Notes: a model not told the origin generated them from the letters alone. Positions 47,324-57,763 are shown, counted from the first letter of the stretch. The stretch is DNA of 64,000 bases from Enterobacter sp. RIT418 (GCF_003057745.1 NZ_QBJD02000020.1:1-64000); one strand, 5' to 3'. Numbers and translations are program-made.

Positions 47324-48253
47324 TTACTCCCCTTCACCCGGGAACAGGAACGGGTTGATCGAGCTGCGGGCAAAGCCCTCTTGCTCCATCTTTGCGTCCA
47401 GGATCAGCGAGGCGAGATCGTCGGCCACGGCTTCGACTTTCGGGTCTTTTTCCTGATAGAGGATCTTCAGGTAGGTCCCGCAGTCGCCGCAGCTTTCGGC
47501 TTTCACCGCCGCGTCTTCGTTTTCCAGCGACCAGTAGTTGAGGTCGCGGGTCTGCTCGCAGTTGCTGCACTTGATACGCACCACGTGCCACTCGGTTTCG
47601 CACAGGTTGCAGTGCAGGTAGCGCAGCCCCTGGGTGGTGCCAATCTGCACCATGCTGGAGACCGGCATGGAGCCGCAGACCGGGCAGAACTGACGCGCTT
47701 CGCCGTACTCGGCGCGCGCTTTGCCGGGGATCAGGCTCGCCATTTGCGCCCAGTAGAGCGACAGCGCGGCCCAGATAAACGGCGCTTTATCGCTGCTGAC
47801 CAGCGAGAAGTCGGACGCAAACAGCGCGCTCGCCATCTCTTCCAGCTCCATGTCCGACGCTTTTTCCAGATTCTCGATCACCGCCAGCGCGGTGCCGCTC
47901 ATCTCCGGCTTCAGCTCGGCAATCAGCGAATGCAGCAGCTTTTGCCAGTGCTTGTCGCGCGGCAGAACGTGAATATCCAGCGGCGGTTTGCCCTGCTCGC
48001 TGGCTTCCTTAATGCGCGCGGTGAGGTCCATGTTCAGCGGGTGGTCATAGAGCACCACTTCCTGCGCATGGGCAACCAGCGCCGCAAAGCGCAGAAAATC
48101 GCCCAGCGGGTTGCTCTCGGCCAGCTCGCGCAGACGCTCCGCGCGGCGGTTGTAGAGGTTCTTGAGTCTGGGGAATAACAGCGGCGGAATGTAATCCGCC
48201 GTGCGTTTCTCGCTCGAACCCAGCTCATCTTGCGGGATTATGCGAATACTCAT
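47324..48253 (-). CDS. fdhE: Formate dehydrogenase accessory protein FdhE
   Basis: 309 residues, equal to E. coli. Four CxxC pairs: CPVC, CNLC, CSNC and CGDC, forming rubredoxin-like knuckles. It is a cytoplasmic chaperone that binds the catalytic subunits FdnG/FdoG before Tat export. It overlaps fdoI by 4 bp. Confidence 0.96.
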   Translation of the reverse strand: MSIRIIPQDELGSSEKRTADYIPPLLFPRLKNLYNRRAERLRELAESNPLGDFLRFAALVAHAQEVVLYDHPLNMDLTARIKEASEQGKPPLDIHVLPRDKHWQKLLHSLIAELKPEMSGTALAVIENLEKASDMELEEMASALFASDFSLVSSDKAPFIWAALSLYWAQMASLIPGKARAEYGEARQFCPVCGSMPVSSMVQIGTTQGLRYLHCNLCETEWHVVRIKCSNCEQTRDLNYWSLENEDAAVKAESCGDCGTYLKILYQEKDPKVEAVADDLASLILDAKMEQEGFARSSINPFLFPGEGE

Positions 48254-48885
48254 TCAGATGACTTTTCCTGTTTCTGGCGGACTTCTCGGTACCAGCGCGG
48301 GTGATGTTTCTTCGCCCACGTTTTAGTAACCCAGCCTTCCACCATCGCGGTAATGGTGCCTTTCACCCAGAGGGCGGCGTAAATATGCACCATGATAACC
48401 ACAATTAACGCCACTGCGGCAAATGAATGCAGCATCAGCGCGAATCGGATCACCGGGATTGAGAAAGCAGGCGCAAAGTACGGACGCCAGATGATCACGC
48501 CGCTCACCAGCAACAGGACCAGGAAGATAATCGCCGCCCAGAATACGCATTTCTGGCCGAAGTTATAGCGCCCGGTGTCACCCACTTCCTCGTTGACGAC
48601 GATCTTACGAATATTCTTCGCCCAAAAGATATCATCCCGATTGATTAGGTTATGGTGCCAGTAGCGGAAAAACATGATGATGAACGACGCGAACATGATG
48701 ACGCCAACAAACGGGTGCAGTATACGCGCCAGCTGCGGTGTCCCCATGATCTGCATCAGCCAGTTGAAGGACGGGAAGAAGAACCCCAGCCCGCTTATCG
48801 CCGCCAGCATGAAGCAGAAGGCGGTGACCCAGTGGTTGATGCGTTCCGGCGCGGTGTAGCGCACGATGGTGTCACGTTTTCTCAT
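48250..48885 (-). CDS. fdoI: Formate dehydrogenase-O cytochrome b556 subunit
   Basis: 211 residues with four membrane helices and haem-ligand histidines ([23 protein letters not shown]). It passes electrons from FdoH to quinone in the inner membrane. It overlaps fdoH and fdhE by 4 bp each (ATGA). Confidence 0.96.
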   Translation of the reverse strand: MRKRDTIVRYTAPERINHWVTAFCFMLAAISGLGFFFPSFNWLMQIMGTPQLARILHPFVGVIMFASFIIMFFRYWHHNLINRDDIFWAKNIRKIVVNEEVGDTGRYNFGQKCVFWAAIIFLVLLLVSGVIIWRPYFAPAFSIPVIRFALMLHSFAAVALIVVIMVHIYAALWVKGTITAMVEGWVTKTWAKKHHPRWYREVRQKQEKSSE

Positions 48886-49784
48886 TTGCGCACCTCGTCT
48901 TTCTCTTCATGCAGGTTGTCGTCTTCCTCTTCCGCGCGGTTCGGACCCACGCCGACGTAGTGGAAGATGCTCGCTGCGAAGGTGGCAGCAAAGCCTACCG
49001 CTGCCAGCGGTTTCCAGATGCCTTTCCAGAACTTCACGGTAGCGCTGATTTCCGGGTTCTCCGGCAGGCCGTGGTACAGGTTCGGCTTGTCGGCGTGGTG
49101 CAGTACGTACATCACGTGCGTACCGCCAACCCCGGCCGGATCGTACAGGCCCGCATTGTCGTAACCGCGGGTTTTCAGCTCGCCCACGCGCTCGGCCGCC
49201 AGCGTTTTCATATCCTCTTTGGAGCCAAAGTGGATAGCGCCCGTTGGGCAGGTCTTCACGCATGCCGGCTCCTGGCCGACGGTAACGCGGTCTACGCACA
49301 GCGTGCATTTGTAGACGCGGTTGTCTTCCGGGTTCAGGCGCGGCACGTCGAACGGACAGCCCGCGATGCAGTAGCCGCAGCCGATGCACTGCTCGGACTG
49401 GAAGTCGACGATGCCGTTGGCGTACTGAATGATGGCCCCTTCCGACGGGCACGCCTTCAGGCAGCCCGGGTCCGCGCAGTGCATACAGCCGTCTTTGCGG
49501 ATCAGCCATTCCAGCTTGTCGTTTTGCTCCACTTCCGAGAAGCGCATCACCGTCCAGGACTTGGCGGTCAGGTCCGCGGGGTTATCGTACACCCCGACGT
49601 TATGACCCACTTCGTCACGCAGGTCGTTCCACTCCGAACAGGCCACCTGACAGGCTTTACAGCCGATGCAGGTGGTCACGTCGATAAGCTTCGCCACTTC
49701 CTGCTGGTGGTCCCGCGCCTGAGGCGCGGGGGTGAAACCGTTAGTCGCGGAACGACGGATAATGTCTTGAGATTGATAAGCCAT
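48882..49784 (-). CDS. fdoH: Formate dehydrogenase-O iron-sulfur subunit
   Basis: 300 residues. Four ferredoxin-type cysteine groups hold four [4Fe-4S] clusters ([64 protein letters not shown]). One C-terminal membrane helix lies near 258-278. It hitch-hikes with FdoG through Tat. It starts 12 bp after the fdoG stop. Confidence 0.97.
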   Translation of the reverse strand: MAYQSQDIIRRSATNGFTPAPQARDHQQEVAKLIDVTTCIGCKACQVACSEWNDLRDEVGHNVGVYDNPADLTAKSWTVMRFSEVEQNDKLEWLIRKDGCMHCADPGCLKACPSEGAIIQYANGIVDFQSEQCIGCGYCIAGCPFDVPRLNPEDNRVYKCTLCVDRVTVGQEPACVKTCPTGAIHFGSKEDMKTLAAERVGELKTRGYDNAGLYDPAGVGGTHVMYVLHHADKPNLYHGLPENPEISATVKFWKGIWKPLAAVGFAATFAASIFHYVGVGPNRAEEEDDNLHEEKDEVRK

Positions 49785-49796
49785 AGGTCGTCTCCG

Positions 49797-52700
49797 TTAC
49801 ACCTTTTCCACGTTCACGAGGAAGGCCTTAAACTCCGGCGTCTGCGTGTTCGCATCGCCGACGAACGGCGTCAGGGTGTTCGCAATGAACCCTTTCTTCG
49901 CCACGCCCTCGTAACCCCAGTGAATCGGGATACCGATGGTATCCACCTGCTGGCCGTGAACGTTCAGCGTGCGAATACGCTTGGTCACCACCGCCTTGGC
50001 CTTGATGTAGCCGCGGTTGGAGGAGACCTTCACGGTATCGCCATGGGCGATGCCGAGCTTGTTCGCCAGCTTCTCGCCGATCTCCACGAACTGTTCCGGC
50101 TGCGCGATGGCGTTAAGCAGCGCGTGCTTGGTCCAGTAGTGGAAGTGCTCGGTCAGACGGTAGGTGGTGCCCACGTACGGGAACTTGTCTTTTTTACCCA
50201 GCGCTTCAAAGTCGCCCTTGAAGATACGCGCGGCCGGGTTAGAGACCACGTTCGGGTGCAGCGGGTTAGTGCCCAGCGGCGTTTCAAACGGCTCGTAGTG
50301 TTCCGGGAACGGCCCTTCCGCCATCTTATCGATAGCAAACAGGCGGCCCATCCCTTCAGGCTGCATGATGAACGGCCCGACGTCGCTGCCAGGTGCGGCA
50401 GTGCTGTAGTCCGGAATGTCCACGCCGCCCCACTTCGCGCCGTCCCACTTCAGAAGCTGACGCTTCGGATCCCACGGGTTGCCCTGCGGGTCAGCGGAGG
50501 CGCGGTTATAGAGGATGCGGCGGTTGAGCGGCCATGCCCAGGCCCAGCCCAGCGTATTGCCGAGGCCCGACGGGTCGGCGTTGTCGCGGTTAGCCATCTG
50601 GTTGCCCTTCGGCGTCCAGCTGCCGGCAAAGATCCAGCAGCCGCTGGAGGTGGTGCCGTCATCGCGCAGGTGCGCAAAGGTGCTGAGCTGATCGCCTTTC
50701 TTCGCCAGCACGGTGCCGGTGGCCGGGTCGATAACGTCCGCCAGCGCCTTACCGTTGCTCTCCATCGCCACTTCTTCCGGCGCTGGGTTTTCCGGCGTCG
50801 AATAGTTCCAGGTCATGTTCAGCACCGGTTCCGGGTTCGCGCCGCCTTCGGAGGCGTACATCTTACGCAGGCGCAAGAAGATACCGGCCAGGATCTCGCC
50901 GTCGTTCATGGCGATGCCCGGGGCGTCCGCACCTTTCCAGTGCCACTGCAGCCAGCGGCCGGAGTTAACGATAGACCCGTTCTCTTCCGCGAAGCAGGTG
51001 GACGGCAGGCGGAACACTTCGGTCTGAATCTTCGACGGATCAACGTCGTTCGACTCGCCGTGGTTCTGCCAGAAGGTCGAGGTTTCGGTATTGAGCGGGT
51101 CAATCGTCACCAGGAACTTCAGCTTAGAGAGCGACTCAACAACCTTGTTCTTGTTCGGGAACGAGGCCACGGGGTTAAAGCCCTGGCAGATATAGCCGTT
51201 GACCTGGCCCTGGTGCATCATTTCGAAGTACTGAAGCACGTCGTAGCCTTTGTCCCACTTCGGCAGCCAGTCAAAGCCCCAGCTGTTTTCCGCCGTCGCC
51301 TTGTCGCCGTAGAAGGCTTTCATCAGCGAGACGAAGAACTTCGGATAGTTGCCCCAGTAGTTCACCTGGCCTTCGAGCAGCGGTTTTGGCGTGCTGGCCG
51401 TCAGGTAGGTTTGCAGGTCGGTTTGCTTCTCGCTCGGCAGGTTCATGTAGCCCGTCAGGCTCTGCGACAGCAGGCCGAGGTCGGTCAGACCCTGAATGTT
51501 GGAGTGGCCGCGCAGGGCGTTCACGCCGCCGCCCGCCATGCCCATATTGCCGAGCAGGAGCTGAACCATCGCCATGGTGCGGATGTTCTGCGCGCCGATG
51601 GAGTGCTGCGTCCAGCCGAGCGCGTACAGGAACGACGCGGTTTTGTCTTTAGCGCTGGTTTCCGCGATCATCTCGCAGACCTTCAGGAAGTCCGCTTTCG
51701 GCGTGCCGCAGATGTTTTCGACAACCTCCGGCGTGTAGCGGGAAACGTGCTCTTTCAGCAGGTTCCACACGCAGCGCGGGTGTTGCAGGGTGGTGTCGCG
51801 CTTCGCAAAGCCTTTTTCGTCCAGCTCGTAGTTCCAGCTGGTCTTGTCGTATTTGCGTTTTTCCGCGTCGTAACCGCTGAACAGGCCATCTTCGAAGTGG
51901 TAATCCTCACGCACGATCAGGCTGGCGTTGGTGTAGGCTTCGGTGTATTCGCGGTTGTATTTTTCGTTGGTCATCAGGTACAGCAGTACGCCCGACAGGA
52001 AAGTGATGTCAGTACCTGAACGAATAGGGGTGTAGAAATCCGCCACTGACGCCGTGCGCGTGAAGCGGGGATCGATCACAATCAGCTTCGCGCCGTTGTG
52101 GATTTTGGCTTCCATCGCCCAGCGGAACCCGACGGGGTGAGCTTCAGCGGCGTTACCGCCCATCACCACGATAAGGTTGGCGTTCTTGATGTCGACCCAG
52201 TGGTTGGTCATCGCACCGCGACCAAATGTTGGAGCAAGACTTGCTACCGTTGGTCCGTGTCAGACGCGCGCCTGGTTGTCGACCGCGAGCATACCGAGTG
52301 CGCGCGTGAATTTCTGGGTTAAATAACCGGTTTCGTTGCTGGACGCAGAGGCGCACAGCATCCCGGTGGAGAGCCAGCGGTTGACCGTGACGCCGTCAGC
52401 GTTCTTATCGATAAAGTTGGCATCGCGGTCTTCTTTAATGAGTTTTGCGATGCGGTCAAACGCCTCTTCCCAGCTGATTTGCTGCCACTTATCGGAGCCT
52501 GGCGCGCGATACTCCGGGAATTTCAGGCGGCTTTCGGAGTGGATAAAGTCCACCAGACCGGCCCCTTTCGGGCACAGCGCGCCGCGGTTAACCGGGTGAT
52601 CCGGGTCGCCTTCGATGTGGAAAATAGACGCTTTGGCGTTTTTTGCACCGTCGCCGAGGCTGTACATTAACAGCCCACAGCCAACGGAGCAGTACGTGCA

Positions 52701-52847
52701 GGTGTTACGGGTTTCGCGGGTGCGCAGCAGCTTATACTGCCGCGTTTCCGCCAGCGCTACGCCTGGGGCAAAGCCCAGCGCCGCCGCCGTCGTGCCTGCC
52801 ATACCGCCAGCGCAGATCTTAAAGAACTGCCTTCTGCTGACCTGCAT
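49797..52847 (-). CDS. fdoG: Formate dehydrogenase-O major subunit, selenoprotein
   Basis: 1016 residues when the in-frame TGA at 52260-52262 is read as selenocysteine 196 (ARV-U-HGPTV), the same length and position as E. coli; ordinary translation would split it in two. It has a Tat signal SRRQFFK, the N-terminal [4Fe-4S] motif CTYCSVGCG and Mo-bis-MGD binding domains. It oxidises formate to CO2 on the periplasmic side. First gene of fdoGHI-fdhE. Confidence 0.97.
52231..52262 (-). promoter_or_regulatory. Bacterial SECIS element of fdoG
   Basis: Directly after the TGA, the RNA GGTAGCAAGTCTTGCTCC folds into a short stem with a bulged U and an apical AGUCU loop, the SelB-binding form known from E. 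coli formate dehydrogenases. Confidence 0.85.
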
Positions 52848-53039
52848 GGGTCACTCCTTGGTTCATTTCGACATTGCTTTTCGTTTTTACGCTGCGGTTA
52901 AACGGTAACCACAGCGCTTAAAATTTGCGTTAAACCCTCAATTCCGCGAGGGATATATCCAGAATACCACAATGTCGGTAAGACTGTTCTTATCTGGTTA
53001 AAACAAAGTGAACGTATTATCACGGCATTGATTATAAAA

Positions 53040-53055
53040 TGTGATAACGATCACT
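53040..53055. promoter_or_regulatory. CRP-like site in the fdoG-fdhD gap
   Basis: TGTGATAACGATCACT fits TGTGA-N6-TCACA with one mismatch. It lies midway in the 381-bp space between divergent fdoG (start 52847) and fdhD (start 53229). Nothing else in the gap is recognised beyond AT-rich promoter sequence. Confidence 0.5.
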
Positions 53056-53228
53056 TTAATGCCCTTACATGTTAAAGGGGTGTAGCGGCGTCCGCATTGC
53101 ACCTCTCCTTAGTGAGTAGGTAAACTTGACGGGGATGGGTGACGAAAAGTTGATCCATACTATGCGCAGGGCCTGTGGTTTATGGTGCAATAGCAGGCTC
53201 ACCTCCGTGGTTGTTCAGGAATACCGCT

Positions 53229-54065
53229 GTGTCTAAACAAAACCGTGTTAACCGTCCGTCGCCGCTGCCCGCGGGCATTGTCGAGCTGCCGGTTCACAGG
53301 CCGCCCCGCGTTAGCGATGCCATCCCCGATTTTCTGGCGCAGGAAGTTCCCGTTGCGCTGGTCTACAACGGCATTTCGCACGTGGTGATGATGGCCTCGC
53401 CCAAGGATCTGGAGCTGTTTGCCGTCGGGTTTTCCCTTTCAGAAGGCATCATTGAACATCCGAAGGAGATCTACGGCATGGAGGTGGTGCAGGCCTGCAA
53501 CGGGCTTGAGGTGCAGATTGAGCTTTCAAGCCGACGCTTCATGGGGCTGAAAGAGCGCCGCCGCGCGCTGGCCGGACGCACCGGCTGCGGCGTATGCGGC
53601 GTGGAGCAGCTTAACGACATCGGCAAGCCCGTGTCGCCGCTGCCGTTCACGCAGACGTTTAACCTGGCGAACCTCGACCGTGCCCTTGAGCACCTGAACG
53701 ACGTCCAGCCCATCGGCCAGCTGAGCGGCTGTACGCACGCAGCGGCCTGGGTATTGCCGTCGGGCGAGATTATCGGCGGACACGAAGACGTGGGGCGCCA
53801 CGTGGCGCTGGACAAGCTGCTGGGGCGCAGGGCGCGTGAGAGCGAGGTTTGGCAGCAGGGTGCCGCCCTGGTCTCCAGCCGCGCCAGCTACGAGATGGTG
53901 CAAAAGGCGGCGATGTGCGGCGTTGAAATCCTGTTTGCCGTCTCGGCGGCCACCACGCTGGCCGTTGAGGTGGCCGAGCGCTGCAATCTGACGCTGGTCG
54001 GTTTCTGCAAGCCGGGAAGGGCGACGGTGTATACGCATCCGCAGCGCTTAATTGTTGATCAGTAA
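53229..54065 (+). CDS. fdhD: Sulfur carrier protein FdhD
   Basis: 278 residues from GTG 53229 behind CAGGAAT; the frame extends further upstream but without similarity. Conserved [13 protein letters not shown] holds the two catalytic cysteines, and [14 protein letters not shown] binds the cofactor. It passes sulfur from IscS to the Mo-bis-MGD of formate dehydrogenases. It is divergent from fdoG. Confidence 0.95.
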   Translation: MSKQNRVNRPSPLPAGIVELPVHRPPRVSDAIPDFLAQEVPVALVYNGISHVVMMASPKDLELFAVGFSLSEGIIEHPKEIYGMEVVQACNGLEVQIELSSRRFMGLKERRRALAGRTGCGVCGVEQLNDIGKPVSPLPFTQTFNLANLDRALEHLNDVQPIGQLSGCTHAAAWVLPSGEIIGGHEDVGRHVALDKLLGRRARESEVWQQGAALVSSRASYEMVQKAAMCGVEILFAVSAATTLAVEVAERCNLTLVGFCKPGRATVYTHPQRLIVDQ

Positions 54066-54179
54066 ATTTGAATGATTTCTGCAAATCCTTCCGCTTTTAG
54101 TTGTTCGTGTTGAGGTCTACTATTTATCTCAACAAGGCAATACGCCTTATCCAAACAACTAATTGAAAGGGTTTATCTC

Positions 54180-54392
54180 ATGAAAAGCATCAAAACTTTT
54201 GTCGCTGTAATCGCTCTGGCTGCTTCATTTGGTTCTTTCGCTGCGCAAACCGTAACCGCATCCGCCTCTACGCTGGACGGTGCTGAAGCGAAAATCGCCG
54301 CACAGGCTCAGGAAGCGGGCGCGTCTTCATACAAAATTACCCAGGCATTTACCGGTAACCGCGTGCACATGACCGCTGAACTGAACAAATAA
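54180..54392 (+). CDS. Small secreted DUF1471 (YdgH/BhsA/McbA-like) protein
   Basis: 70 residues. A Sec signal peptide to about residue 22 (SFGSFA-AQ) and a DUF1471-like mature part (TLDGAEAKIAAQAQEAGASSYKITQ). A TTGAAAGGG ribosome site lies about 8 bp before the ATG. Family members are stress-induced periplasmic or surface proteins. It is not at this place in E. coli K-12. The exact role is unknown. Confidence 0.85.
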   Translation: MKSIKTFVAVIALAASFGSFAAQTVTASASTLDGAEAKIAAQAQEAGASSYKITQAFTGNRVHMTAELNK

Positions 54393-54411
54393 GCCAGTCG
54401 TCACACCGTCG

Positions 54412-54437
54412 AAAGAGCGCCCCAGGGGCGCTTTTTT
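54412..54437. terminator. Terminator between the DUF1471 gene and azlD
   Basis: GCGCCCC (54417-54423) and GGGGCGC (54425-54431) with a one-base loop, followed by T6 and preceded by an A-rich stretch. It serves the plus-strand gene and lies at the stop of convergent azlD. Confidence 0.85.
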
Positions 54438-54760
54438 TATTGCAGCCCCGCCAGGCGCAGCAGCGCGGTAACGACCGCCGCCGCTACGATCACCACAATT
54501 AACGGCATTTTGCGCCAGGCCAAAAACACCGCAAACGCCACGCCCAGCACCCGCGCCATGCCGGCGAAATGCTCACCTTCATAAAACGTTGTCGCCAGCG
54601 CCACCGAGAACAGCAGCACCGTTGCTGCATCCGACAGCAGCGCCTGCGAGCGCTCCGAGAGCGCCAGCCGGTTGCCAAGCTTCGCCCCGCCGAGGCGCAT
54701 CAGATAGGTTCCCGCCGACAGAATGGCGATGCCCAGAATAAAGACCGTCATGTTTTCCAT
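54437..54760 (-). CDS. azlD: AzlD-family subunit of branched-chain amino acid exporter
   Basis: 107 residues with four hydrophobic helices, ending VVTALLRLAGLQ. AzlD/YgaH-type proteins pair with AzlC/YgaZ to export branched-chain or related amino acids. Its ATG overlaps the azlC stop by one base (TAATG). The substrate is not determined. Confidence 0.85.
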   Translation of the reverse strand: MENMTVFILGIAILSAGTYLMRLGGAKLGNRLALSERSQALLSDAATVLLFSVALATTFYEGEHFAGMARVLGVAFAVFLAWRKMPLIVVIVAAAVVTALLRLAGLQ

Positions 54761-55419
54761 TATTTCTTCCTCGCGGCCAGGCCAAGTAAAGAGAGCAGAA
54801 CCGGCAGGCCCACCGGCGCGAACGGCACGGCGGCCAGGGACAGTACCGCGCCGCTGCAGGCGCGGATCAGCGTGGTGCGGTTTTTAAACGCCGGCACCAC
54901 CAGCGCCAGCAGGATGGCCGGGAACACGGCGTCCAGCCCGATGGTTTCCGGGTCCGGCAGCAGCTTTCCGACCATCGCCCCCAGCAGCGCGCCGAGCGGC
55001 CAGATAATCGCCACGCCCAGCCCGCACAGCCAGTAGGCGGCCTTGCGCTGCTCCGGCGTTTTTTGCGACAGGCCAAACACCACGCTTTCATCGTTCATGA
55101 TGTGGCAGCCTAAAAAGCTCAGGCCGCGCTTGCCCACCAGCTCGCGCACCGTGACGCCAAACGGCACGTGGCGCGCGTTAACCAGCAGCCCGGCCGCCGC
55201 CGCCGCGAGCGGATTCCCACCGCTGGCCACGATGCCAATGAACATAAACTCAGAAGCCCCGGCCAGCACGGTGATGGATAGCACAAAGGGAACCCAGACC
55301 GGAAAACCGTAGGCCATCGCCAGAGAGCCATAGGACATCCCGACGACGCCCACCGCCAGGCAGACCAGGATGATTGCTTTTATGGTGTCGCCTTTCAGGC
55401 AGGAGAGATGATGCGTCAT
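54760..55419 (-). CDS. azlC: AzlC-family amino acid exporter subunit
   Basis: 219 residues with multiple helices and the AzlC signature GASEFMFIGI...NARHVPFG, plus HIMNDESVVFGLS. It forms a two-gene operon with azlD, divergent from an XRE-cupin regulator. Palindromic CGAACGA sites lie in the shared promoter region. It is the YgaZ type but not the ygaZ locus itself. Confidence 0.87.
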   Translation of the reverse strand: MTHHLSCLKGDTIKAIILVCLAVGVVGMSYGSLAMAYGFPVWVPFVLSITVLAGASEFMFIGIVASGGNPLAAAAAGLLVNARHVPFGVTVRELVGKRGLSFLGCHIMNDESVVFGLSQKTPEQRKAAYWLCGLGVAIIWPLGALLGAMVGKLLPDPETIGLDAVFPAILLALVVPAFKNRTTLIRACSGAVLSLAAVPFAPVGLPVLLSLLGLAARKK

Positions 55420-55434
55420 ACAATTTTAGCCATA

Positions 55435-55497
55435 TCGAACGAGTTTCCATTATAATGAACGCAACAGAATGGTTTTACAAGACGAACGAATCGTTCG
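55435..55497. promoter_or_regulatory. Operator candidates for the XRE-cupin regulator
   Basis: CGAACGA-A-TCGTTCG (55483-55497) is a perfect palindrome with a 1-bp centre, 25 bp before the regulator ATG. A second half-site TCGAACGA lies at 55435-55442, 16 bp before azlC. Together they suggest coordinated control of both divergent promoters. Confidence 0.65.
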
Positions 55498-55521
55498 ATT
55501 TAACAAGATTAAGGGGCGTTT

Positions 55522-56070
55522 ATGACGCAGCCAATTAGCGTGATCGCCAAAAGCCTGGTGCGTGAGCGCCTGAGAACCGGCCTTTCGCTGGCGGAAATCG
55601 CCCGCCGCGCCGGGGTCGCCAAATCGACGCTTTCGCAGCTGGAGTCCGGCAACGGTAACCCTAGCCTGGAAACGCTGTGGTCGCTGTGCGTGGCGCTGGA
55701 TATTCCTTTTGCGCGCCTGTTCGAGCCGCAGCAGCCGACCACGCAGGTGATCCGTCGGGGAGAAGGGACAAAGGTGGTGGCCGGGCAGGCAAACTACGAG
55801 GCGATTTTACTGGCGGCGTGCCCGCCGGGCGCGCGGCGCGACGTTTATCTGCTGCTGACCCAGCCGGGCGCGGACAGGATCTCCCAGCCGCATCCGCCGG
55901 GATCGGTGGAGCATATTATCGTGACGCAGGGGCGGGCAATGGTTGGCTTACTCGACGCGCCGGTAGAGCTCGGGGAAGGGGATTATATTTGCTACCCCGC
56001 CGACCAGCCGCATATCTTTAAGGCGCTGGAGCCGGATACGCACGCGCTGCTGGTGGCGGAACAGAACTAG
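55522..56070 (+). CDS. XRE-family regulator with cupin domain
   Basis: 182 residues. The helix-turn-helix at about 12-65 (LSLAEIARRAGVAKSTLSQLE) is followed by a C-terminal cupin_2 ligand domain (about 105-178; HPPGSVEHIIVTQG, YPADQPHIFKA). It is divergent from azlCD and is likely its local repressor or activator, sensing an amino acid or analogue. Confidence 0.88.
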   Translation: MTQPISVIAKSLVRERLRTGLSLAEIARRAGVAKSTLSQLESGNGNPSLETLWSLCVALDIPFARLFEPQQPTTQVIRRGEGTKVVAGQANYEAILLAACPPGARRDVYLLLTQPGADRISQPHPPGSVEHIIVTQGRAMVGLLDAPVELGEGDYICYPADQPHIFKALEPDTHALLVAEQN

Positions 56071-56152
56071 CGAAGGTACAGAAGCTAAAAGGCATTGCAA
56101 AATAATCTGGGCTGTCTGTCACTCCTGCCAGCAGCTCCGTTTTCACCTTTTT

Positions 56153-56644
56153 TTATGCTGTAGCGCGTTCATTCCACGCGTCACTATGCTGGATGTTGCC
56201 GTCAACAATGCGCCAGGTAATTTTCTCATACTGCAAGCTGACGCTTTCGACGTGATTGATTTTGTCGTTGGCCGCAATTTTCACGTTTGGGACGCTACAG
56301 TTAACGCCGGTAACCTTCACGTTCTCCATCAATACGGTGTAGTAACACGCTTCCTGGCCTGCATCGTTGATGTGATAGAACTTAATTTCTGCGCTTTTCA
56401 GCGCCTGACCGGTGGCGGCGGCTTTATAAAGATAGGGGGTAGAACTATCCACTTCCTTTTCGATCCTCATTGAGGAGTGCTGACGCGTACCGGTGATCGC
56501 TCCGTTAGCACTGTCCACCGGCAAATTAATGCCATGACTCAGCCCGATGATCTCAATGCTTCCTTCGCGGTCTTTGACATCTACCGAGCCTTTAATATCC
56601 GCGCCGCCATCGTCTTTGAGCCACATATAGGGAGGAATCGGCAT
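56153..56644 (-). CDS. hcp: Hcp-family type VI secretion protein
   Basis: 163 residues, Hcp1 fold: MPIPPYMWLKDDGGADIKGSV at the N-terminus, GLSHGINLPVD, then strands ending ESVSLQYEKITWRI. Hcp rings build the T6SS inner tube and carry small effectors inside. No T6SS structural genes are in the window, so this is an orphan copy. It begins one base after the immunity candidate stop (TGACATG), in operon order effector-immunity-hcp. Confidence 0.9.
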   Translation of the reverse strand: MPIPPYMWLKDDGGADIKGSVDVKDREGSIEIIGLSHGINLPVDSANGAITGTRQHSSMRIEKEVDSSTPYLYKAAATGQALKSAEIKFYHINDAGQEACYYTVLMENVKVTGVNCSVPNVKIAANDKINHVESVSLQYEKITWRIVDGNIQHSDAWNERATA

Positions 56645-56645
56645 G

Positions 56646-56918
56646 TCATTTGTTCCTTATTTTTTTTAATAACGTCATTGTTAAAAGATAAAGGAGCGTT
56701 GTAATGAGAAGGATGGTTATCAACCCAATATAGGTATAAACCTCATAAAGACGGTCCTGACCTATCTCACTGCGGCCAGAAAACACTTCGCCGATCCGAT
56801 GTGCAAATTCATAGTCAAACCAGCCTTCAGCAGGACCCAGGGTGCGTCCTACCGGAAAGGATAACGCGATAAAGTAAATCGTCTTTGCAACCCTACGAGC
56901 AAGTTTTGGTAAAGCCAC
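56646..56918 (-). CDS. Candidate immunity protein of the Tlde1-like effector
   Basis: About 90 residues from GTG 56918, chosen because AGAGGT lies 8 bp upstream; a TTG at 56924 is too close. One hydrophobic helix lies near the N-terminus (about 12-28) and a strong one at about 60-83 with a basic end, enclosing a roughly 35-residue loop (FAHRIGEVFSGRSEIGQ) likely in the periplasm. It overlaps the effector end by about 26 bp. The role is inferred from order and topology. Confidence 0.65.
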   Translation of the reverse strand: MALPKLARRVAKTIYFIALSFPVGRTLGPAEGWFDYEFAHRIGEVFSGRSEIGQDRLYEVYTYIGLITILLITTLLYLLTMTLLKKIRNK

Positions 56919-57414
56919 CGTCAATTACCTCTATCCATCCTCTAGCCATAAGAAAACGCATACAGGGTACCTGTATTGACGTTGTGTTCATCAGTGCGTC
57001 TCTTATCATCCCGTAGTCGGAATTATGTGCAATAGTGATACAACCCTCAGATATCGTACCTGGATGAAGCCTGAATAAGCCTCTGTGAACGTGATCAATC
57101 CATGTTCCATCGTCTATCCCAAAGTCATCCCGGTATAAAGCAAACCATTCATCCCGGTTGAACTCGGCACCATAAAAATACCGATTAACGAGATCTTGCG
57201 ATTTCGCTTTTAACGTGGAGACGAAGCCGCCGTTTCCACGCTCAATGATCCAGTATTTACCTGGAGGCAATGGGCCTCGCGTGGGGATAGCAGCGCAGTT
57301 GGCATTATTTCGAAAGGTACCTTGCCCTGAGTGGGCCATAAAAACGCCGACCCCATAAAGATTGAAGGGTGCATAGTCTGCGCCATTCAGTATCAACGTT
57401 CCGTGTAAGGCCAT
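56893..57414 (-). CDS. Tlde1-like L,D-transpeptidase T6SS effector (DUF2778)
   Basis: 173 residues without a signal peptide. GTFRNNANCAAIPTRGPLPPGKYWI and the catalytic region FRLHPGTISEGCITI, with His and Cys in the HxxxxSxGC arrangement of L,D-transpeptidase-like DUF2778 proteins. Salmonella Tlde1 attacks peptidoglycan stems and swaps D-amino acids after T6SS delivery to the periplasm. Linkage to an immunity candidate and an Hcp supports an effector role. Confidence 0.82.
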   Translation of the reverse strand: MALHGTLILNGADYAPFNLYGVGVFMAHSGQGTFRNNANCAAIPTRGPLPPGKYWIIERGNGGFVSTLKAKSQDLVNRYFYGAEFNRDEWFALYRDDFGIDDGTWIDHVHRGLFRLHPGTISEGCITIAHNSDYGMIRDALMNTTSIQVPCMRFLMARGWIEVIDGGFTKTCS

Positions 57415-57763
57415 ATTTATCTGTCTCTTATCACTTCAAGTAACGACACTGCTATTACAGCGTTTGAGAATTTCATTCCTGTTCCATCCTTGCCGCAAGC
57501 TTGTTCGTTCCAGCATATGCCCGCTGCCGTTTCGGAATTTCAGGCGCGATCGTATTTACGCGCTATCAATGTATTTTGAGACATTGACCAGGCATTTTTT
57601 AACCAAATTAGGGGGAAGTAAAATTCCGGAAAAGTGCCGTATTTCAACGGGATCTTTCAGCATGATAGTGCGGGATGGGAATAACGGTTTATCCAGCATT
57701 CCACGTGAGAACGAGGCAAACACCGTATTATGGCGCTGCCGCGAAGGCGGCAGCGTTAGCGCG
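57415..57763. other. Gap between the T6SS island and rhaM
   Basis: 349 bp with no gene I can support. It must hold the promoter of the tlde1-immunity-hcp operon (minus strand, near 57415-57500). A GC-rich hairpin CGCTGCCGC / GCGGCAGCG (57734-57742 with 57747-57755) follows the rhaM stop, without a T run. Confidence 0.6.

Noticed and set aside
48909-52019. 1036-codon open frame opposite fdoH/fdoG
   Set aside because: The opposite strand encodes well-conserved formate dehydrogenase subunits; the long frame follows from codon bias.
53175-53228. Upstream start for fdhD
   Set aside because: The first 18 codons lack similarity to FdhD; GTG 53229 gives the family length and has a better ribosome site.
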